Origin: Prochlorococcus sp. AG-418-I20
GTDB lineage: Bacteria > Cyanobacteriota > Cyanobacteriia > PCC-6307 > Cyanobiaceae
Assembly: GCA_003214175.1 (NCBI GenBank)
Contig: QCLZ01000006.1
Coordinates: 47,623-111,622 of the forward strand
Direction of reading: 5' to 3'
DNA length: 64,000 bases
Shown: in pieces, positions 43,662 to 53,501 of the stretch
Layout of the letters: each line of letters starts with the position of its first letter
Position numbering within the stretch: position 1 is the stretch's first letter
Made by a program: the position numbers and the translations under genes
The notes under the pieces: model-generated
Seen by the model: the letters and a program-made list of their open reading frames with translations, nothing else
Told to the model about the DNA's origin: nothing
Database searches by the model: none

Positions 43662-45959
43662 TTAATCTAGAGATAAAGCATTAATTACAACCGTAATTGA
43701 GCTAGTAGCCATTAATAATGCTGCTATTGAGGGAGTTAGAAGAATGCCGTATTTAGGGAATAAAACGCCTGCAGCTATTGGTATAGCTAATAAGTTGTAA
43801 CCAAAAGCCCATATTAGATTCTGCTTTATTTTTCTTATAGTTTTTTTTGCAAGATTTAATGCATAAGGTAATCCATTTAATTGATCTCCCATCAATACTA
43901 CATCTGCATTAGCCTTCGCTATTTGAGTTCCTGAACCAACTGCAATTCCTAAGTCTGAGGATGCTAAAGCTGGCACATCATTAATTCCATCACCAACCAT
44001 AGCAACTTTATTATTGATTTTTAAATTTTCTATATTCATTAGTTTCATTTGAGGAAGAAGATCCCATTTTACTTCAGTTTCTTTACAACCAATTTTCTTT
44101 GCTAATCCTAAAACTGTTTGTTTTCTATCTCCACTGAAAATACTAATTTTAAATTTATTTTCTCTCAAATTTTGAACTGCTTTAATTGAATCCTCTCTTA
44201 GTAGATCCCCTAACAAGATAAATCCTAATAACTTATCGTTTAGACTAACACCAATAATTGTATTAATTTGAGTCTCTTCATTCTCAATAACTTTCTTTGC
44301 ATTGTGATCAATAATTATGCCTTTGCTTAGTAGCCAATCAACATTTCCAATGTTGATAATTCCATTAATGGAATCAAGTTCTCCAGAAATACCTCTACCT
44401 GAATGGGTGAAAATCTTTTTTATTGGAAATAAACTTAAGTTTAGTTTTTGGGCCTCTTGAATTAAAGCATTTGCGATTGGATGTCTACTTTCCTTTTCTA
44501 AACTGGCAGCTATTCTTAATAAATATGAATGATCTTTAGTATTTTTATAGTCAACAATATAAGGCTTCCCTTTTGTTAGGGTGCCTGTCTTATCAAAAAT
44601 AATATGATTAATTTTTGAAGCTAACTCTATTTTGTCACCTCCTTTAAATAAAACTCCTTTTTTTGCAGCTTTACCTGATGCGACAGTTATTACTGTTGGT
44701 GTGGCCAAACCTAGTGCACAAGGACAAGCTATGACTAGAACAGCAATTGACAATTGAATTGCTAAGCTTAAGAAATTTTCAGCATTACTACCAAGAGAAC
44801 TATGAAGTGTGTGGTTTGAGTTTGTTATAAATTGATGATGATTAAGACTTAATAAATCAGGCCAAATGTGTTTTGCCCCTTTCCACCAAAAAAAGAAACT
44901 TGAAGTGGCAAATATAAGAACAAAGTAAGTAAATTTGCCTGCAATCTTATCAGCAATTCGTTGAATGGGAGGTTTATTAGAGTTTACAGATTCAATAAGA
45001 CTAACTAGTTTTGCAAGGGAAGAATCACCTCCGACTTTTTGTACTTTTAGTCTAAGAGTTGAAGTAAGATTTAAAGATCCACAAGACAAATTTTCGCCTT
45101 CTTTTACTTCGATAGGCTTGGATTCTCCAGTAATGTGTGAAACATCAATATATGAATTACCTTGAGTAACAATGCAGTCAGCGGGGACTCTGTCTCCTGC
45201 TAAAACAAGAATCTCTTGATTGGGTCTTAAAGTATTTACTTTTATTGACTTTGTTTGATTATCTTCTGTGCAGATATTTGCTGTTTCAGGTTGAAGATCT
45301 AATAACTCACCTATGGAGGAACCGGTTTGATATCTAGCTCTCTCTTCTAAAAAACGCCCAATTAGTATAAATCCTAAAAGCATAACTGGTTCATTAAAAA
45401 AACAAGGAAAACCAGTAGTGGGGAATATTAAGGATAGAAGACTCGTTACATATGCACTTGTAACTCCAAGAGCTACTAAAGAATCCATATCTGGATGATT
45501 TTTTATAAATGATTGAAATCCATTAATAATTATTCCTCTGCCAGGCAGTAATAAAGCTAATGTTGCTAATGAAGCGTGAAAATATATATTACCTAATATT
45601 GGAAGATTTATGTAATTTCCTTCTGCTAAATGACCTAAACCTGAAAATAGTAAAAGAAGTAGAGCAAAAGTTAGTTTTTGCCATTGATCATTCCAATTCT
45701 TTTTTTTTTCTAATTCTGCTTTGTTTATTTTTTTTGAAAAATCATTTATGTAAATCTTTGAGGGAAAACCATTCTCTTTTAAATTTTCTAGAACTGTTTC
45801 TATTTCTACATGTTTTTGGCTAATTTCAAAATATGCACTTTCAGTTAATAAGTTAACAGAAACATTCTTAATTCCATCAGAATTATTTAATATTTTTTCA
45901 ACAGTGCTTACGCACCCTCCGCACTTCATCCCTGTAATGCTTAATTGAATACTCTTCAT
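43662..45959 (-). CDS. Copper-transporting P1B-type ATPase
   Basis: 765 residues. An N-terminal heavy-metal-associated domain has C13-G-G-C16. Membrane helices follow, with the metal site CPCALGLATP near the middle. DKTGTLTKGKP holds the phospho-acceptor aspartate, SRHPIANAL the P1B histidine-proline, and GDGINDVPALA the hinge. The CPC motif indicates monovalent copper or silver. Cyanobacteria have CtaA and PacS, which import copper and load plastocyanin; which of the two this is cannot be told here. It heads a run ending in tmk and holB. Confidence 0.92.
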   Translation of the reverse strand: MKSIQLSITGMKCGGCVSTVEKILNNSDGIKNVSVNLLTESAYFEISQKHVEIETVLENLKENGFPSKIYINDFSKKINKAELEKKKNWNDQWQKLTFALLLLLFSGLGHLAEGNYINLPILGNIYFHASLATLALLLPGRGIIINGFQSFIKNHPDMDSLVALGVTSAYVTSLLSLIFPTTGFPCFFNEPVMLLGFILIGRFLEERARYQTGSSIGELLDLQPETANICTEDNQTKSIKVNTLRPNQEILVLAGDRVPADCIVTQGNSYIDVSHITGESKPIEVKEGENLSCGSLNLTSTLRLKVQKVGGDSSLAKLVSLIESVNSNKPPIQRIADKIAGKFTYFVLIFATSSFFFWWKGAKHIWPDLLSLNHHQFITNSNHTLHSSLGSNAENFLSLAIQLSIAVLVIACPCALGLATPTVITVASGKAAKKGVLFKGGDKIELASKINHIIFDKTGTLTKGKPYIVDYKNTKDHSYLLRIAASLEKESRHPIANALIQEAQKLNLSLFPIKKIFTHSGRGISGELDSINGIINIGNVDWLLSKGIIIDHNAKKVIENEETQINTIIGVSLNDKLLGFILLGDLLREDSIKAVQNLRENKFKISIFSGDRKQTVLGLAKKIGCKETEVKWDLLPQMKLMNIENLKINNKVAMVGDGINDVPALASSDLGIAVGSGTQIAKANADVVLMGDQLNGLPYALNLAKKTIRKIKQNLIWAFGYNLLAIPIAAGVLFPKYGILLTPSIAALLMATSSITVVINALSLD

Positions 45960-46079
45960 ATTTTCACGATAGAAGCAACTTAATGCTTGACTCTACTCTC
46001 ATCTATAATAATAAATGTAATAGACTTTTTAAATAGTTATTTTTTAAATTACTATATTAATCTTATTAGACTTTAAGCA

Positions 46080-46601
46080 GTGCCTAGTAATCAAAACAGA
46101 GACAATTTTATTGATAAAGCTTTTACTGTAATTGCTGAATCTATAGTTAAGATAATGCCCATAGCAGAGAAAGAGAAAAAAGCTTATATCTACTATAGGG
46201 ATGGCTTAGCAGCCCAAAATAATGGGGATTATTCGGAAGCTTTAGACTATTATAAAGAAAGTTTACTTCTTGAAGAAAATAAAATTGATAGAGGCGAGAC
46301 TCTTAAAAATATGGCAATAATTTATATGAGTAATGGAGAAGAGGATTTAGCAATTGAAACTTACGAAAAAGCATTAGTAGAAAATCCTAAACAGCCATCA
46401 TGTCTTAAAAATATAGGTTTAATTTATGAAAAAAGGGGAAGATACGCAGAACAAAGTGGTGATTTAGACCAAAGAGATATTTGGCTTGATAAAGCTGCTG
46501 AAGTTTGGTCTAAAGCGGTAAGATTATATCCCGGAGGGTATCTTGATATTGAGAATTGGTTGAAAAACTCAGGAAGAAGCTCAATTGATATGTACCTTTA
46601 A
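46080..46601 (+). CDS. ycf3: Photosystem I assembly protein Ycf3
   Basis: 173 residues, GTG start. TPR protein needed for photosystem I assembly. Begins [27 protein letters not shown], with repeats [79 protein letters not shown], and ends in the conserved [15 protein letters not shown] region. The length and start match the plastid gene. Its stop is 6 bases from the convergent radA stop. Confidence 0.96.
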   Translation: MPSNQNRDNFIDKAFTVIAESIVKIMPIAEKEKKAYIYYRDGLAAQNNGDYSEALDYYKESLLLEENKIDRGETLKNMAIIYMSNGEEDLAIETYEKALVENPKQPSCLKNIGLIYEKRGRYAEQSGDLDQRDIWLDKAAEVWSKAVRLYPGGYLDIENWLKNSGRSSIDMYL

Positions 46602-46607
46602 TTTTTT

Positions 46608-47960
46608 TTATTCTGAAAAAGAATATAATACTGCTTCTTTAATATTAGAAATCTCTTTGATATTGATTGAATTTTGAAAATTTCTATTTAGATCCTCCTC
46701 TAACTTTGGTACTACGATATTTTTGATCCCTAGTCTTACAGCCTCTTCTATTTTTGATCGAAGGTTATTCGATTTTCTGACTTGACCGCTCAAACCTAAT
46801 TCTCCAATAAATGAGCTATTTGCTAAAGGAGGAATGTTTTTTAAACTTGATAAAATTGATATTGCTACACCTAAGTCAGATGATGGATCATTAATCTCAA
46901 ACCCCCCTCCAGTTGCTACATAACAGTCAAATTCAGATAATTTAATGCCTACGTGTTTTTCAATTACAGCTAAAATTTGATGTAATCTATTAATACTAAT
47001 TCCAGTTGTAGTTCGTCTTGGGTTACTGTAAAAAGTTTTATTTACCAGTGCTTGTATATCTACTGCGAATGGTCGAGTGCCTTCATTAGTTATTGTGGTT
47101 GTTACGCCTGAAATGTTTTCTTTATTAGTAAAGATTGAACTTGGGTTTTTAACTTCCTTTAAGCCTTCTTCAAGCATTTCAAAAATTCCGAGTTCGAAGG
47201 TTGATCCAAATCTGTTTTTTATACTTCTTAGTAATCTGTGTGAGGAAATATTATCTCCTTCAAAGTTTATTACTACATCAACTAAGTGCTCTAAAGTTTT
47301 TGGACCTGCTAGGGCACCATCTTTTGTGACATGTCCAATAATTAGAAGCGCAATATTATTGTCTTTAGCGAGAGTTTGTAATTCAGATGAACATGCTCTA
47401 ACTTGAGAAACTGATCCTGGCGAACTTTCCATCTCATGGTTATGAATCGCTTGAATACTATCAATAATTGCAAAACTTGGATTTACACGTTTGATCTCTT
47501 CAATAATTAGAGATAAATTAGTTTCTGCAAAAATTTTTAAATTAATACTATTTTGATTTAATCTTTCCCACCTTATTTTTACTTGTTCTAAAGATTCTTC
47601 TGCAGTTACGTATAGTACTTTCTCATTGTGAGATATTCTTCCTGCTGATTGAAGAACTATTGTGCTTTTACCTATTCCAGGCTCTCCTCCAAGTAAAACT
47701 ACAGATCCAGGAACTATTCCACCTCCAAGAACTCGATCAAATTCCTTAAAACCACTTGTAAATCTAGATATTTTTTTAGATAAAATCTCATTAATCTGTT
47801 TAGATTTTTTACTTTTTTTAATATCTTGATATTTTGAGCTCTTGCTTTTAATTTCTTCAACAATGGAATTCCATGAGTTGCAATTAAGGCATCTTCCAAA
47901 GTATTGGGAAGTTTCAGATCCACAATTCTGACAAATAAAAGTAGACAATTTGCTAGACAT
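46608..47960 (-). CDS. radA: DNA repair protein RadA
   Basis: 450 residues. Branch-migration ATPase related to RecA. The N-terminal zinc finger is CQNCGSETSQYFGRCLNC, Walker A is GGEPGIGKST near 92, and the RadA-specific KNRFGSTFELGIFEM block is near 250. A Lon-like C-terminal domain holds GGGFEINDPSSDLG and the AVRLGIKNIVVP segment. All family parts are present in order. Divergent from rpaB. Confidence 0.95.
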   Translation of the reverse strand: MSSKLSTFICQNCGSETSQYFGRCLNCNSWNSIVEEIKSKSSKYQDIKKSKKSKQINEILSKKISRFTSGFKEFDRVLGGGIVPGSVVLLGGEPGIGKSTIVLQSAGRISHNEKVLYVTAEESLEQVKIRWERLNQNSINLKIFAETNLSLIIEEIKRVNPSFAIIDSIQAIHNHEMESSPGSVSQVRACSSELQTLAKDNNIALLIIGHVTKDGALAGPKTLEHLVDVVINFEGDNISSHRLLRSIKNRFGSTFELGIFEMLEEGLKEVKNPSSIFTNKENISGVTTTITNEGTRPFAVDIQALVNKTFYSNPRRTTTGISINRLHQILAVIEKHVGIKLSEFDCYVATGGGFEINDPSSDLGVAISILSSLKNIPPLANSSFIGELGLSGQVRKSNNLRSKIEEAVRLGIKNIVVPKLEEDLNRNFQNSINIKEISNIKEAVLYSFSE

Positions 47961-48067
47961 TAAGTTTCTGAATGAAGTAAAGGAATCAGAATGTTTGGGA
48001 TATTGCCCCTCTACAAGTTAGATTAGGTTAATAATAAATTCTCTTACTGATTAGCTAATAGAAACAA

Positions 48068-48814
48068 ATGGCTGTATCTAGTCAAACTAAAGAAACAATC
48101 TTGGTCGCAGATGACGAGGCAAGTATTAGAAGAATTTTGGAGACGCGTCTCTCCATGATTGGCTACAAAGTTGTAACTGCAAGTGATGGCAAAGAAGCAC
48201 TAAAGTTGTTTAAAGATTACGAACCTGATTTAGTAGTGCTTGATGTCATGATGCCAAAGCTAGATGGTTATGGAGTTTGTCAAGAATTAAGGAAAGATTC
48301 TGATGTTCCAATTGTGATGTTAACTGCATTAGGAGATGTTGCAGATAGAATTACAGGTTTAGAATTAGGGGCTGATGATTATGTTGTAAAACCCTTTAGT
48401 CCTAAGGAATTAGAAGCCAGAATTAGGTGCGTTTTAAGAAGAATTGATAAGGAACAAATTCCTGGAATGCCTAATTCAGGATTAATTTTGGTTACGGATA
48501 TAAAAATTGATACTAATAGAAGACAAGTTTTTAAAAGCGATGAGAGAATTAGGCTGACAGGTATGGAATTTAGTCTATTAGAACTTTTGGTAAGTAGATC
48601 AGGAGAGCCATTTAGTAGAGGAGAGATTTTAAAAGAAGTTTGGGGATATACACCAGAAAGACATGTAGATACAAGGGTAGTAGATGTTCATATATCAAGA
48701 TTAAGATCAAAGCTGGAGGCTGATCCAGCAAATCCAGAATTGATCTTAACAGCGAGAGGCACTGGATATCTTTTTCAGCGTATTGTTGATATAGCTCCTT
48801 TCGATGGTAAATAA
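48068..48814 (+). CDS. rpaB: Response regulator RpaB
   Basis: 248 residues. OmpR-type regulator (ycf27) that binds HLR1 sites of light-stress genes; partner of the kinase NblS. Receiver domain: DDE at 15-17, phospho-acceptor D59 in VLDVMMP, then KPFSPKELEARIR. The winged-helix DNA-binding domain ends in the VDTRVVDVHISRLRSKLEADPANPELILTARGTGY stretch. TAA is followed directly by the plsX ATG, so the two are probably translationally linked. RpaA lies 6 kb upstream. Confidence 0.94.
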   Translation: MAVSSQTKETILVADDEASIRRILETRLSMIGYKVVTASDGKEALKLFKDYEPDLVVLDVMMPKLDGYGVCQELRKDSDVPIVMLTALGDVADRITGLELGADDYVVKPFSPKELEARIRCVLRRIDKEQIPGMPNSGLILVTDIKIDTNRRQVFKSDERIRLTGMEFSLLELLVSRSGEPFSRGEILKEVWGYTPERHVDTRVVDVHISRLRSKLEADPANPELILTARGTGYLFQRIVDIAPFDGK

Positions 48815-50233
48815 ATGGTAAAACAAAAGCTGAATAAAATTAATAAGTCTAGAGCAATCAGAAGACTTGTAATTTGGTACAAAAGAAATTCGGCAGTAAC
48901 TTCCATAGTAGATACTGCAGCTAATTCTGCAGTCACGGCTAGTAATGTAGCCGGTAGTGTAGTTTCGGGCGCAGGTTCTGTTGTGAGTACGGCTAGTAAT
49001 GTCGCGGGCAATGTCGCAGGTAATATGGCGGGTAACGTTGTTTCAAGTGGTAAATCTGTTGTTAATACCGCTAGCAGTGTAGTTTCAAATGCTAGCTCAT
49101 TGGCTAAAAATACATTGCAGCCATTAGTTTTTGATCCATTAAAAAGATTGCAAAACAGTGATAATCTTCTAGATAAGAATGAGGAAAATCAGTCAAAGAG
49201 AATTTGGATAGCAGTTGATGGTATGGGTGGAGATTATGCACCTGGACCAATTCTCGAGGGTTGCCTTGAAGCGATAAGTAGATTTCCAATCAATATAAAA
49301 TTTGTTGGCAAAATTGAAAAAGTTAAAAATGCAGCCAAGGAAATTGGTTTGGTAGAATTACTTGAAAAAGAAATTAACAATAATCGTCTTGAATTAATTG
49401 ATAGTGGAGATCCGATAGGGATGAATGAAGAAGCTACTGCAGTTAGAAAAAGGAAAAAAGCCAGTATTAATGTTGCAATGGATTTAGTTAAAAATAATCA
49501 AGCGGAAGCTGTTTACTCAGCTGGTAATTCAGGAGCAATGATGGCTTCTGCCATATTTAGAATTGGAAGATTGAAAGGGATTGATAGACCTGCTATAGGA
49601 GCATTATTTCCAACAAGAGATCAGACTAGACCCGTACTAGTTTTAGATGTTGGTGCAAATACTGATTGCAAACCCTCTTATCTTCATCAGTTTGCTCTTC
49701 TAGGCAATATTTATGCAAAAGATGTCTTACAAGTAAAAAAACCAAGAATTGGTCTATTAAATATTGGAGAAGAGGAATGCAAGGGTAATGATTTATCTTT
49801 GAAAACTTTTGAATTATTATCTACTGAAAAAAGTTTCAATTTTGGAGGTAATTGTGAAGGCCGTGACGTATTGTCAGGAAGTTTCGATGTAGTAGTTTGT
49901 GATGGGTTCACGGGCAATATATTGTTAAAATTTCTTGAGTCTGTGGGAGGTGTTTTATTAGATATATTGAGGTCTGAACTACCAAGAGGAAGGCGGGGAA
50001 AGGTTGGATCGGCTTTTTTAAAAAGTAATTTACTAAGAATTAAGAAAAGGTTAGACCATGCTGAACATGGTGGTGCCTTATTACTAGGGGTAAATGCTAT
50101 TTGCGTGATCGGTCATGGTAGTAGTAAGTCTTTATCAGTAGTTAGCGCTCTTCGCTTGGCTCACTCGGCAGTAAATCATAATGTAATGGAAAATTTAAAT
50201 CAGCTTCAAAAGCTTCAAGTTTTAAATTCATAA
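48815..50233 (+). CDS. plsX: Phosphate acyltransferase PlsX with a repetitive N-terminal extension
   Basis: 472 residues. PlsX turns acyl-ACP into acyl-phosphate, the first step of phospholipid synthesis from ACP. The catalytic part starts near residue 129 (IWIAVDGMGGDYAPGPILEG) and includes AVYSAGNSGAMMASAI, VLDVGAN and GFTGNILLKFLES. Residues 1-127 are an extension absent from the standard protein of about 330-345 residues. It has a basic start (KRNSA), a Val/Ala/Ser/Gly/Asn-rich repeat zone (about 33-100) with TASNVAG units, then LQPLVFDPLKRLQ. TAA of rpaB abuts this ATG. The extension may bind membrane, but this is only inference. Confidence 0.93.
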   Translation: MVKQKLNKINKSRAIRRLVIWYKRNSAVTSIVDTAANSAVTASNVAGSVVSGAGSVVSTASNVAGNVAGNMAGNVVSSGKSVVNTASSVVSNASSLAKNTLQPLVFDPLKRLQNSDNLLDKNEENQSKRIWIAVDGMGGDYAPGPILEGCLEAISRFPINIKFVGKIEKVKNAAKEIGLVELLEKEINNNRLELIDSGDPIGMNEEATAVRKRKKASINVAMDLVKNNQAEAVYSAGNSGAMMASAIFRIGRLKGIDRPAIGALFPTRDQTRPVLVLDVGANTDCKPSYLHQFALLGNIYAKDVLQVKKPRIGLLNIGEEECKGNDLSLKTFELLSTEKSFNFGGNCEGRDVLSGSFDVVVCDGFTGNILLKFLESVGGVLLDILRSELPRGRRGKVGSAFLKSNLLRIKKRLDHAEHGGALLLGVNAICVIGHGSSKSLSVVSALRLAHSAVNHNVMENLNQLQKLQVLNS

Positions 50234-50285
50234 AACATATTGCATCAAATTTATGTTTGACTTATATAAGTAACAAAGAATTCTT

Positions 50286-51293
50286 TTGGAAGGAATAAAG
50301 TTCAACAAGATTGGAGTTTCATTTAAAGGAAGTGGCAGTTATGTCCCTGATCAAATACTAACCAATCAAAAAATTAGTCAAAAGGTTGATACTAGTGATG
50401 AATGGATAAAAACTAGAACTGGCATTTCAGAGCGAAGGATTTCAGGATTAGGATGTAATGTCACTGATATGGGTTATGAGGCGGCACTAAATGCTATTGC
50501 AATGGCTAATTGGGATATTAAAACTGTTGATTTAATCATTTTAGCGACTTCTACTCCCCATGACTTATTTGGATCAGCACCTTCTATTCAACATAAATTA
50601 GGGGCCTATAATGCTGTAGCTTTCGATTTAACTGCAGCATGCAGTGGTTTTTTGTTCGCTTTAATAACGGCTTCACAATTTTTAAAAGGAGGTAGTTTTA
50701 AAAGGGCGGTAGTTATTGGTGCAGACCAACTATCAAGCTTTGTTGATTGGAATGATAGAAGAAGTTGTATTCTCTTCGGAGATGGAGCCGGTGCAATAGC
50801 AATTGAAGCTACAAATGAATTTGATAATGTTATTGGTTTTGAGATGAAAACTGATGGAGAAAGGGGTTCTTTTCTTAATCTTCCATTCAAAAATGATAAG
50901 GATTCAATAATTGATAATATTGATTTTCTCAGAGGGGGTTTTTCTCCAATACAGATGAATGGCCAGGAAGTTTATAAATTTGCTGTTAAAGAAGTTCCCA
51001 TAATTCTTAAGAAGTTGTTTAAAACAACGAACTATAGTTCTGAAAGAGTAGATTGGCTTGTATTGCATCAAGCTAATCAAAGAATATTAGATTCTGTAGG
51101 AGATAAGTTAAAAATACCAAGAGAAAAAATTCTTAGCAATTTAGAAAAATATGGAAATACTTCAGCAGCAACAATTCCTCTAATGATCGATGAGGCGATT
51201 AGAAACAATAAAATTAAACAACATGATATTATTGCCACAAGTGGTTTTGGTGCTGGATTAAGTTGGGGTGCTGCCCTCATTAAATGGGGTTAA
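50286..51293 (+). CDS. fabH: 3-oxoacyl-ACP synthase III
   Basis: 335 residues, TTG start. Condenses acetyl-CoA with malonyl-ACP to begin fatty acid synthesis. The catalytic triad is C119 (TAACSGFLFAL), H261 (VLHQANQRI) and N291 (YGNTSAAT). Length is normal and the N-terminus begins with a short extra segment before KGSGSYVPDQ. It lies 52 bases after plsX and 18 before fabD, all on the plus strand, forming plsX-fabH-fabD-plsC. Confidence 0.95.
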   Translation: MEGIKFNKIGVSFKGSGSYVPDQILTNQKISQKVDTSDEWIKTRTGISERRISGLGCNVTDMGYEAALNAIAMANWDIKTVDLIILATSTPHDLFGSAPSIQHKLGAYNAVAFDLTAACSGFLFALITASQFLKGGSFKRAVVIGADQLSSFVDWNDRRSCILFGDGAGAIAIEATNEFDNVIGFEMKTDGERGSFLNLPFKNDKDSIIDNIDFLRGGFSPIQMNGQEVYKFAVKEVPIILKKLFKTTNYSSERVDWLVLHQANQRILDSVGDKLKIPREKILSNLEKYGNTSAATIPLMIDEAIRNNKIKQHDIIATSGFGAGLSWGAALIKWG

Positions 51294-51311
51294 AAACAAA
51301 CTAGGAGAATT

Positions 51312-52208
51312 ATGACAGTTGCATGGGTATTCCCTGGACAGGGTTCGCAAAAAATTGGGATGGCAAAACAAGTTGAAAGTTTGCCTAATACAAAGGAGAG
51401 GTTTAGTTATGCTTCTGAGATATTTGATAGAAATTTATTTGAAATTTGCGAGTTAAATTCTGAACCAATAAATTCTCAATATGATTTAAATAACACGAAA
51501 AATACACAAATTTGTCTTTTTTTAGTTGAATCGATTTTATTAGATTCCTTAAAGGCGAATGGTTTGAAACCAAATTACGTTGCTGGTCACAGTTTAGGAG
51601 AAATTACCGCTTTATATTGTGCCGATGTTTTTTCATTCGAAGATTGCGTATCCTTGATAAAAGTAAGATCTCAATTAATGGCAAATGCTGGGAAAGGATT
51701 TATGGCAGCATTAATTGGTTTTGATAGAACTCAACTGGATTTATTAGTAGAAAAAACTGATGATCTTGTAATTGCAAATGACAATAGCTCCTCGCAAGTT
51801 GTCTTGTCAGGTTCTAATGAAGCATTAGATAAGTTTTCTAAAGAAATTACTTGTAAAAGATTCTTGAAATTAAATGTTTCAGGCGCATTTCATTCACCAT
51901 TTATGAATGAGCCATCAGTAAAATTTTCTGAGTATTTAAAAAATATTAACTTTAAAGAGCCTTCTTTTCCAGTTATAAGTAACTATAAACCTTCTCTATG
52001 TAAAGATCCTAATGAGCTTAAAAGAAGATTTGAGAATCAAATGTGTCATGGAGTTCGGTGGCGAGAAACTATGGATTTAATGTCAAAAGATAGTGATCTT
52101 CATATTGTCGAAATTGGCCCATCTAATGTGCTGAGCGGTTTAGGGAAAAGACATCTGAAGAATGTAAAAATTTCTCAAGTTTCATCATCTGATCAAATTA
52201 CGTATTAA
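51312..52208 (+). CDS. fabD: Malonyl-CoA-ACP transacylase
   Basis: 298 residues. Loads malonate onto acyl carrier protein. Active-site S94 is in GHSLGE and the helper histidine H194 in GAFHSPFM; the start WVFPGQGSQ and ITCKRF are standard. An AGGAGA at 51303-51308, three bases before the ATG, is a clear ribosome-binding site, unusual in this gene-dense window. It is followed 5 bases later by plsC. ACP itself is not in the window. Confidence 0.96.
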   Translation: MTVAWVFPGQGSQKIGMAKQVESLPNTKERFSYASEIFDRNLFEICELNSEPINSQYDLNNTKNTQICLFLVESILLDSLKANGLKPNYVAGHSLGEITALYCADVFSFEDCVSLIKVRSQLMANAGKGFMAALIGFDRTQLDLLVEKTDDLVIANDNSSSQVVLSGSNEALDKFSKEITCKRFLKLNVSGAFHSPFMNEPSVKFSEYLKNINFKEPSFPVISNYKPSLCKDPNELKRRFENQMCHGVRWRETMDLMSKDSDLHIVEIGPSNVLSGLGKRHLKNVKISQVSSSDQITY

Positions 52209-52213
52209 TTTGT

Positions 52214-52834
52214 ATGAGAAATGATATTTTTCAAAAATTAATTTATCAATTAGTTAGTAAACTTTTTGTATTTCCTATTTATAAGTTTGTATTCAAAGGT
52301 CATTTGAAAGGTGAAGAAAATATTCCGCAGAAAGATTCTTTTATAATGGTTTCTAATCATGGCTCTTTACTTGATCCTCCTTTATTAGGTCACGCTCTAG
52401 GAAGAAATATATCTTTTATGGCGAAGGCAGAGCTCTTTAAAGTACCTTTTCTTGGCTTTATCATCAAGGCTTGTGGAGCTTATCCCGTAAAAAGGGGAAT
52501 TGCTGATAAAAATACGATTAAAACAGCATGTAAAAAATTATCAGATAACAAATGTATAGGGATTTTTATTGATGGTACTCGTCAACAAGATGGGCGAGTT
52601 AATAAGCCAAAACAAGGTGCTGCATTATTAGCTTTTAAAAATCAAAAATTATTATTACCTGTTGCAATAGTTAATTCTCATAGACTAATAAGATTTAAAT
52701 TTGGCATTCCTTTCTTTTCAAAAATTGTTATAAAAGTCGGAAAGCCTGTTCAACCTCCACAAAGTGCATCAAGAGATGATCTGAATGCTGTAACAATGTA
52801 CCTCCAAGATAATATTAATAATTTGATTGGGTGA
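52214..52834 (+). CDS. plsC: 1-acyl-sn-glycerol-3-phosphate acyltransferase
   Basis: 206 residues. Makes phosphatidic acid from lysophosphatidate. The HX4D motif is H49 to D54 (SNHGSLLD), followed by MAKAELFKVPFLG and the FIDGTRQQDGRVNKPKQGAA block, where the usual E-G-T-R-S is D-G-T-R-Q. Final part PVAIVNSHRLI and VGKPVQ is as in the family. A single hydrophobic stretch near the start may anchor it. It closes the operon begun by rpaB-plsX. The convergent tsaB stop is 4 bases away. Confidence 0.93.
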   Translation: MRNDIFQKLIYQLVSKLFVFPIYKFVFKGHLKGEENIPQKDSFIMVSNHGSLLDPPLLGHALGRNISFMAKAELFKVPFLGFIIKACGAYPVKRGIADKNTIKTACKKLSDNKCIGIFIDGTRQQDGRVNKPKQGAALLAFKNQKLLLPVAIVNSHRLIRFKFGIPFFSKIVIKVGKPVQPPQSASRDDLNAVTMYLQDNINNLIG

Positions 52835-52838
52835 AATT

Positions 52839-53492
52839 TTAGTTAATTGGAGAAATAGGGTAAAGAGGAAAAACATTTTGCCATGAATTTAAATTTGTAT
52901 TTAATAGATTTTTATTTGATAAATTTAATAGTTCTTTTAAATCTTCTTTATCTTCATAATTAGCTTCAAAAAAAAGTTCTTTACTCTTACATTCTTTAAT
53001 GAATTTTGGAACTACTGTTTCTCGAATGAATAGATCTTCTTTTTTTTGTTCGTTATGATCAATTTCATATTTTCCTGCTATGAATCCCTCTCTTTTTAAT
53101 TTTTTGTAAATCCAGAATGCTTTCTTGTTTGTAAAGATATTATTTTTTGATGCAATTCTTTTTGCGATTATTTCAAATGAACTAAAACTGTCCAGGGGAC
53201 AATTCATTTGTTGTGAGATTGTTCTTGCTAAGACTACAATAAGTCTTGAAGCATTAAAATTTGCTGGACCTGTGCTTACAGATATCTTATTTACTTTTTG
53301 TAAATTTTCTTTAGAAATGAATTTATTAAAATCATTAACTAAGTTGTTACATAAGTCATTATCAAATTTTTTCATAAATAATTCATCAGATTCTAGGTTA
53401 TTGTCTTTTCTATACCCAAAACCAAAGGAATTATCTGTGCTGTGAATAACTAATGTAGTGTAATTTTTTATTGGCTTGAAGTTATGTTTCAT
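52839..53492 (-). CDS. tsaB: TsaB-like tRNA threonylcarbamoyladenosine protein
   Basis: 217 residues. Partner of TsaD in t6A modification of ANN-reading tRNAs. The first strand, LVIHSTDNSFGFGY, is a variant of the ASKHA start, and STGPANFNASRLIVVLARTISQQMNCPLDSFSSFEII corresponds to the TsaB GPGSFTGLRIGxxxAxGLA region, with a weak match. No catalytic role is expected, since TsaB is a scaffold. The C-terminal half diverges. tsaD is not in the window. It lies 9 bases downstream of ycf34. Confidence 0.72.
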   Translation of the reverse strand: MKHNFKPIKNYTTLVIHSTDNSFGFGYRKDNNLESDELFMKKFDNDLCNNLVNDFNKFISKENLQKVNKISVSTGPANFNASRLIVVLARTISQQMNCPLDSFSSFEIIAKRIASKNNIFTNKKAFWIYKKLKREGFIAGKYEIDHNEQKKEDLFIRETVVPKFIKECKSKELFFEANYEDKEDLKELLNLSNKNLLNTNLNSWQNVFPLYPISPIN

Positions 53493-53501
53493 CTATTACC
53501 T

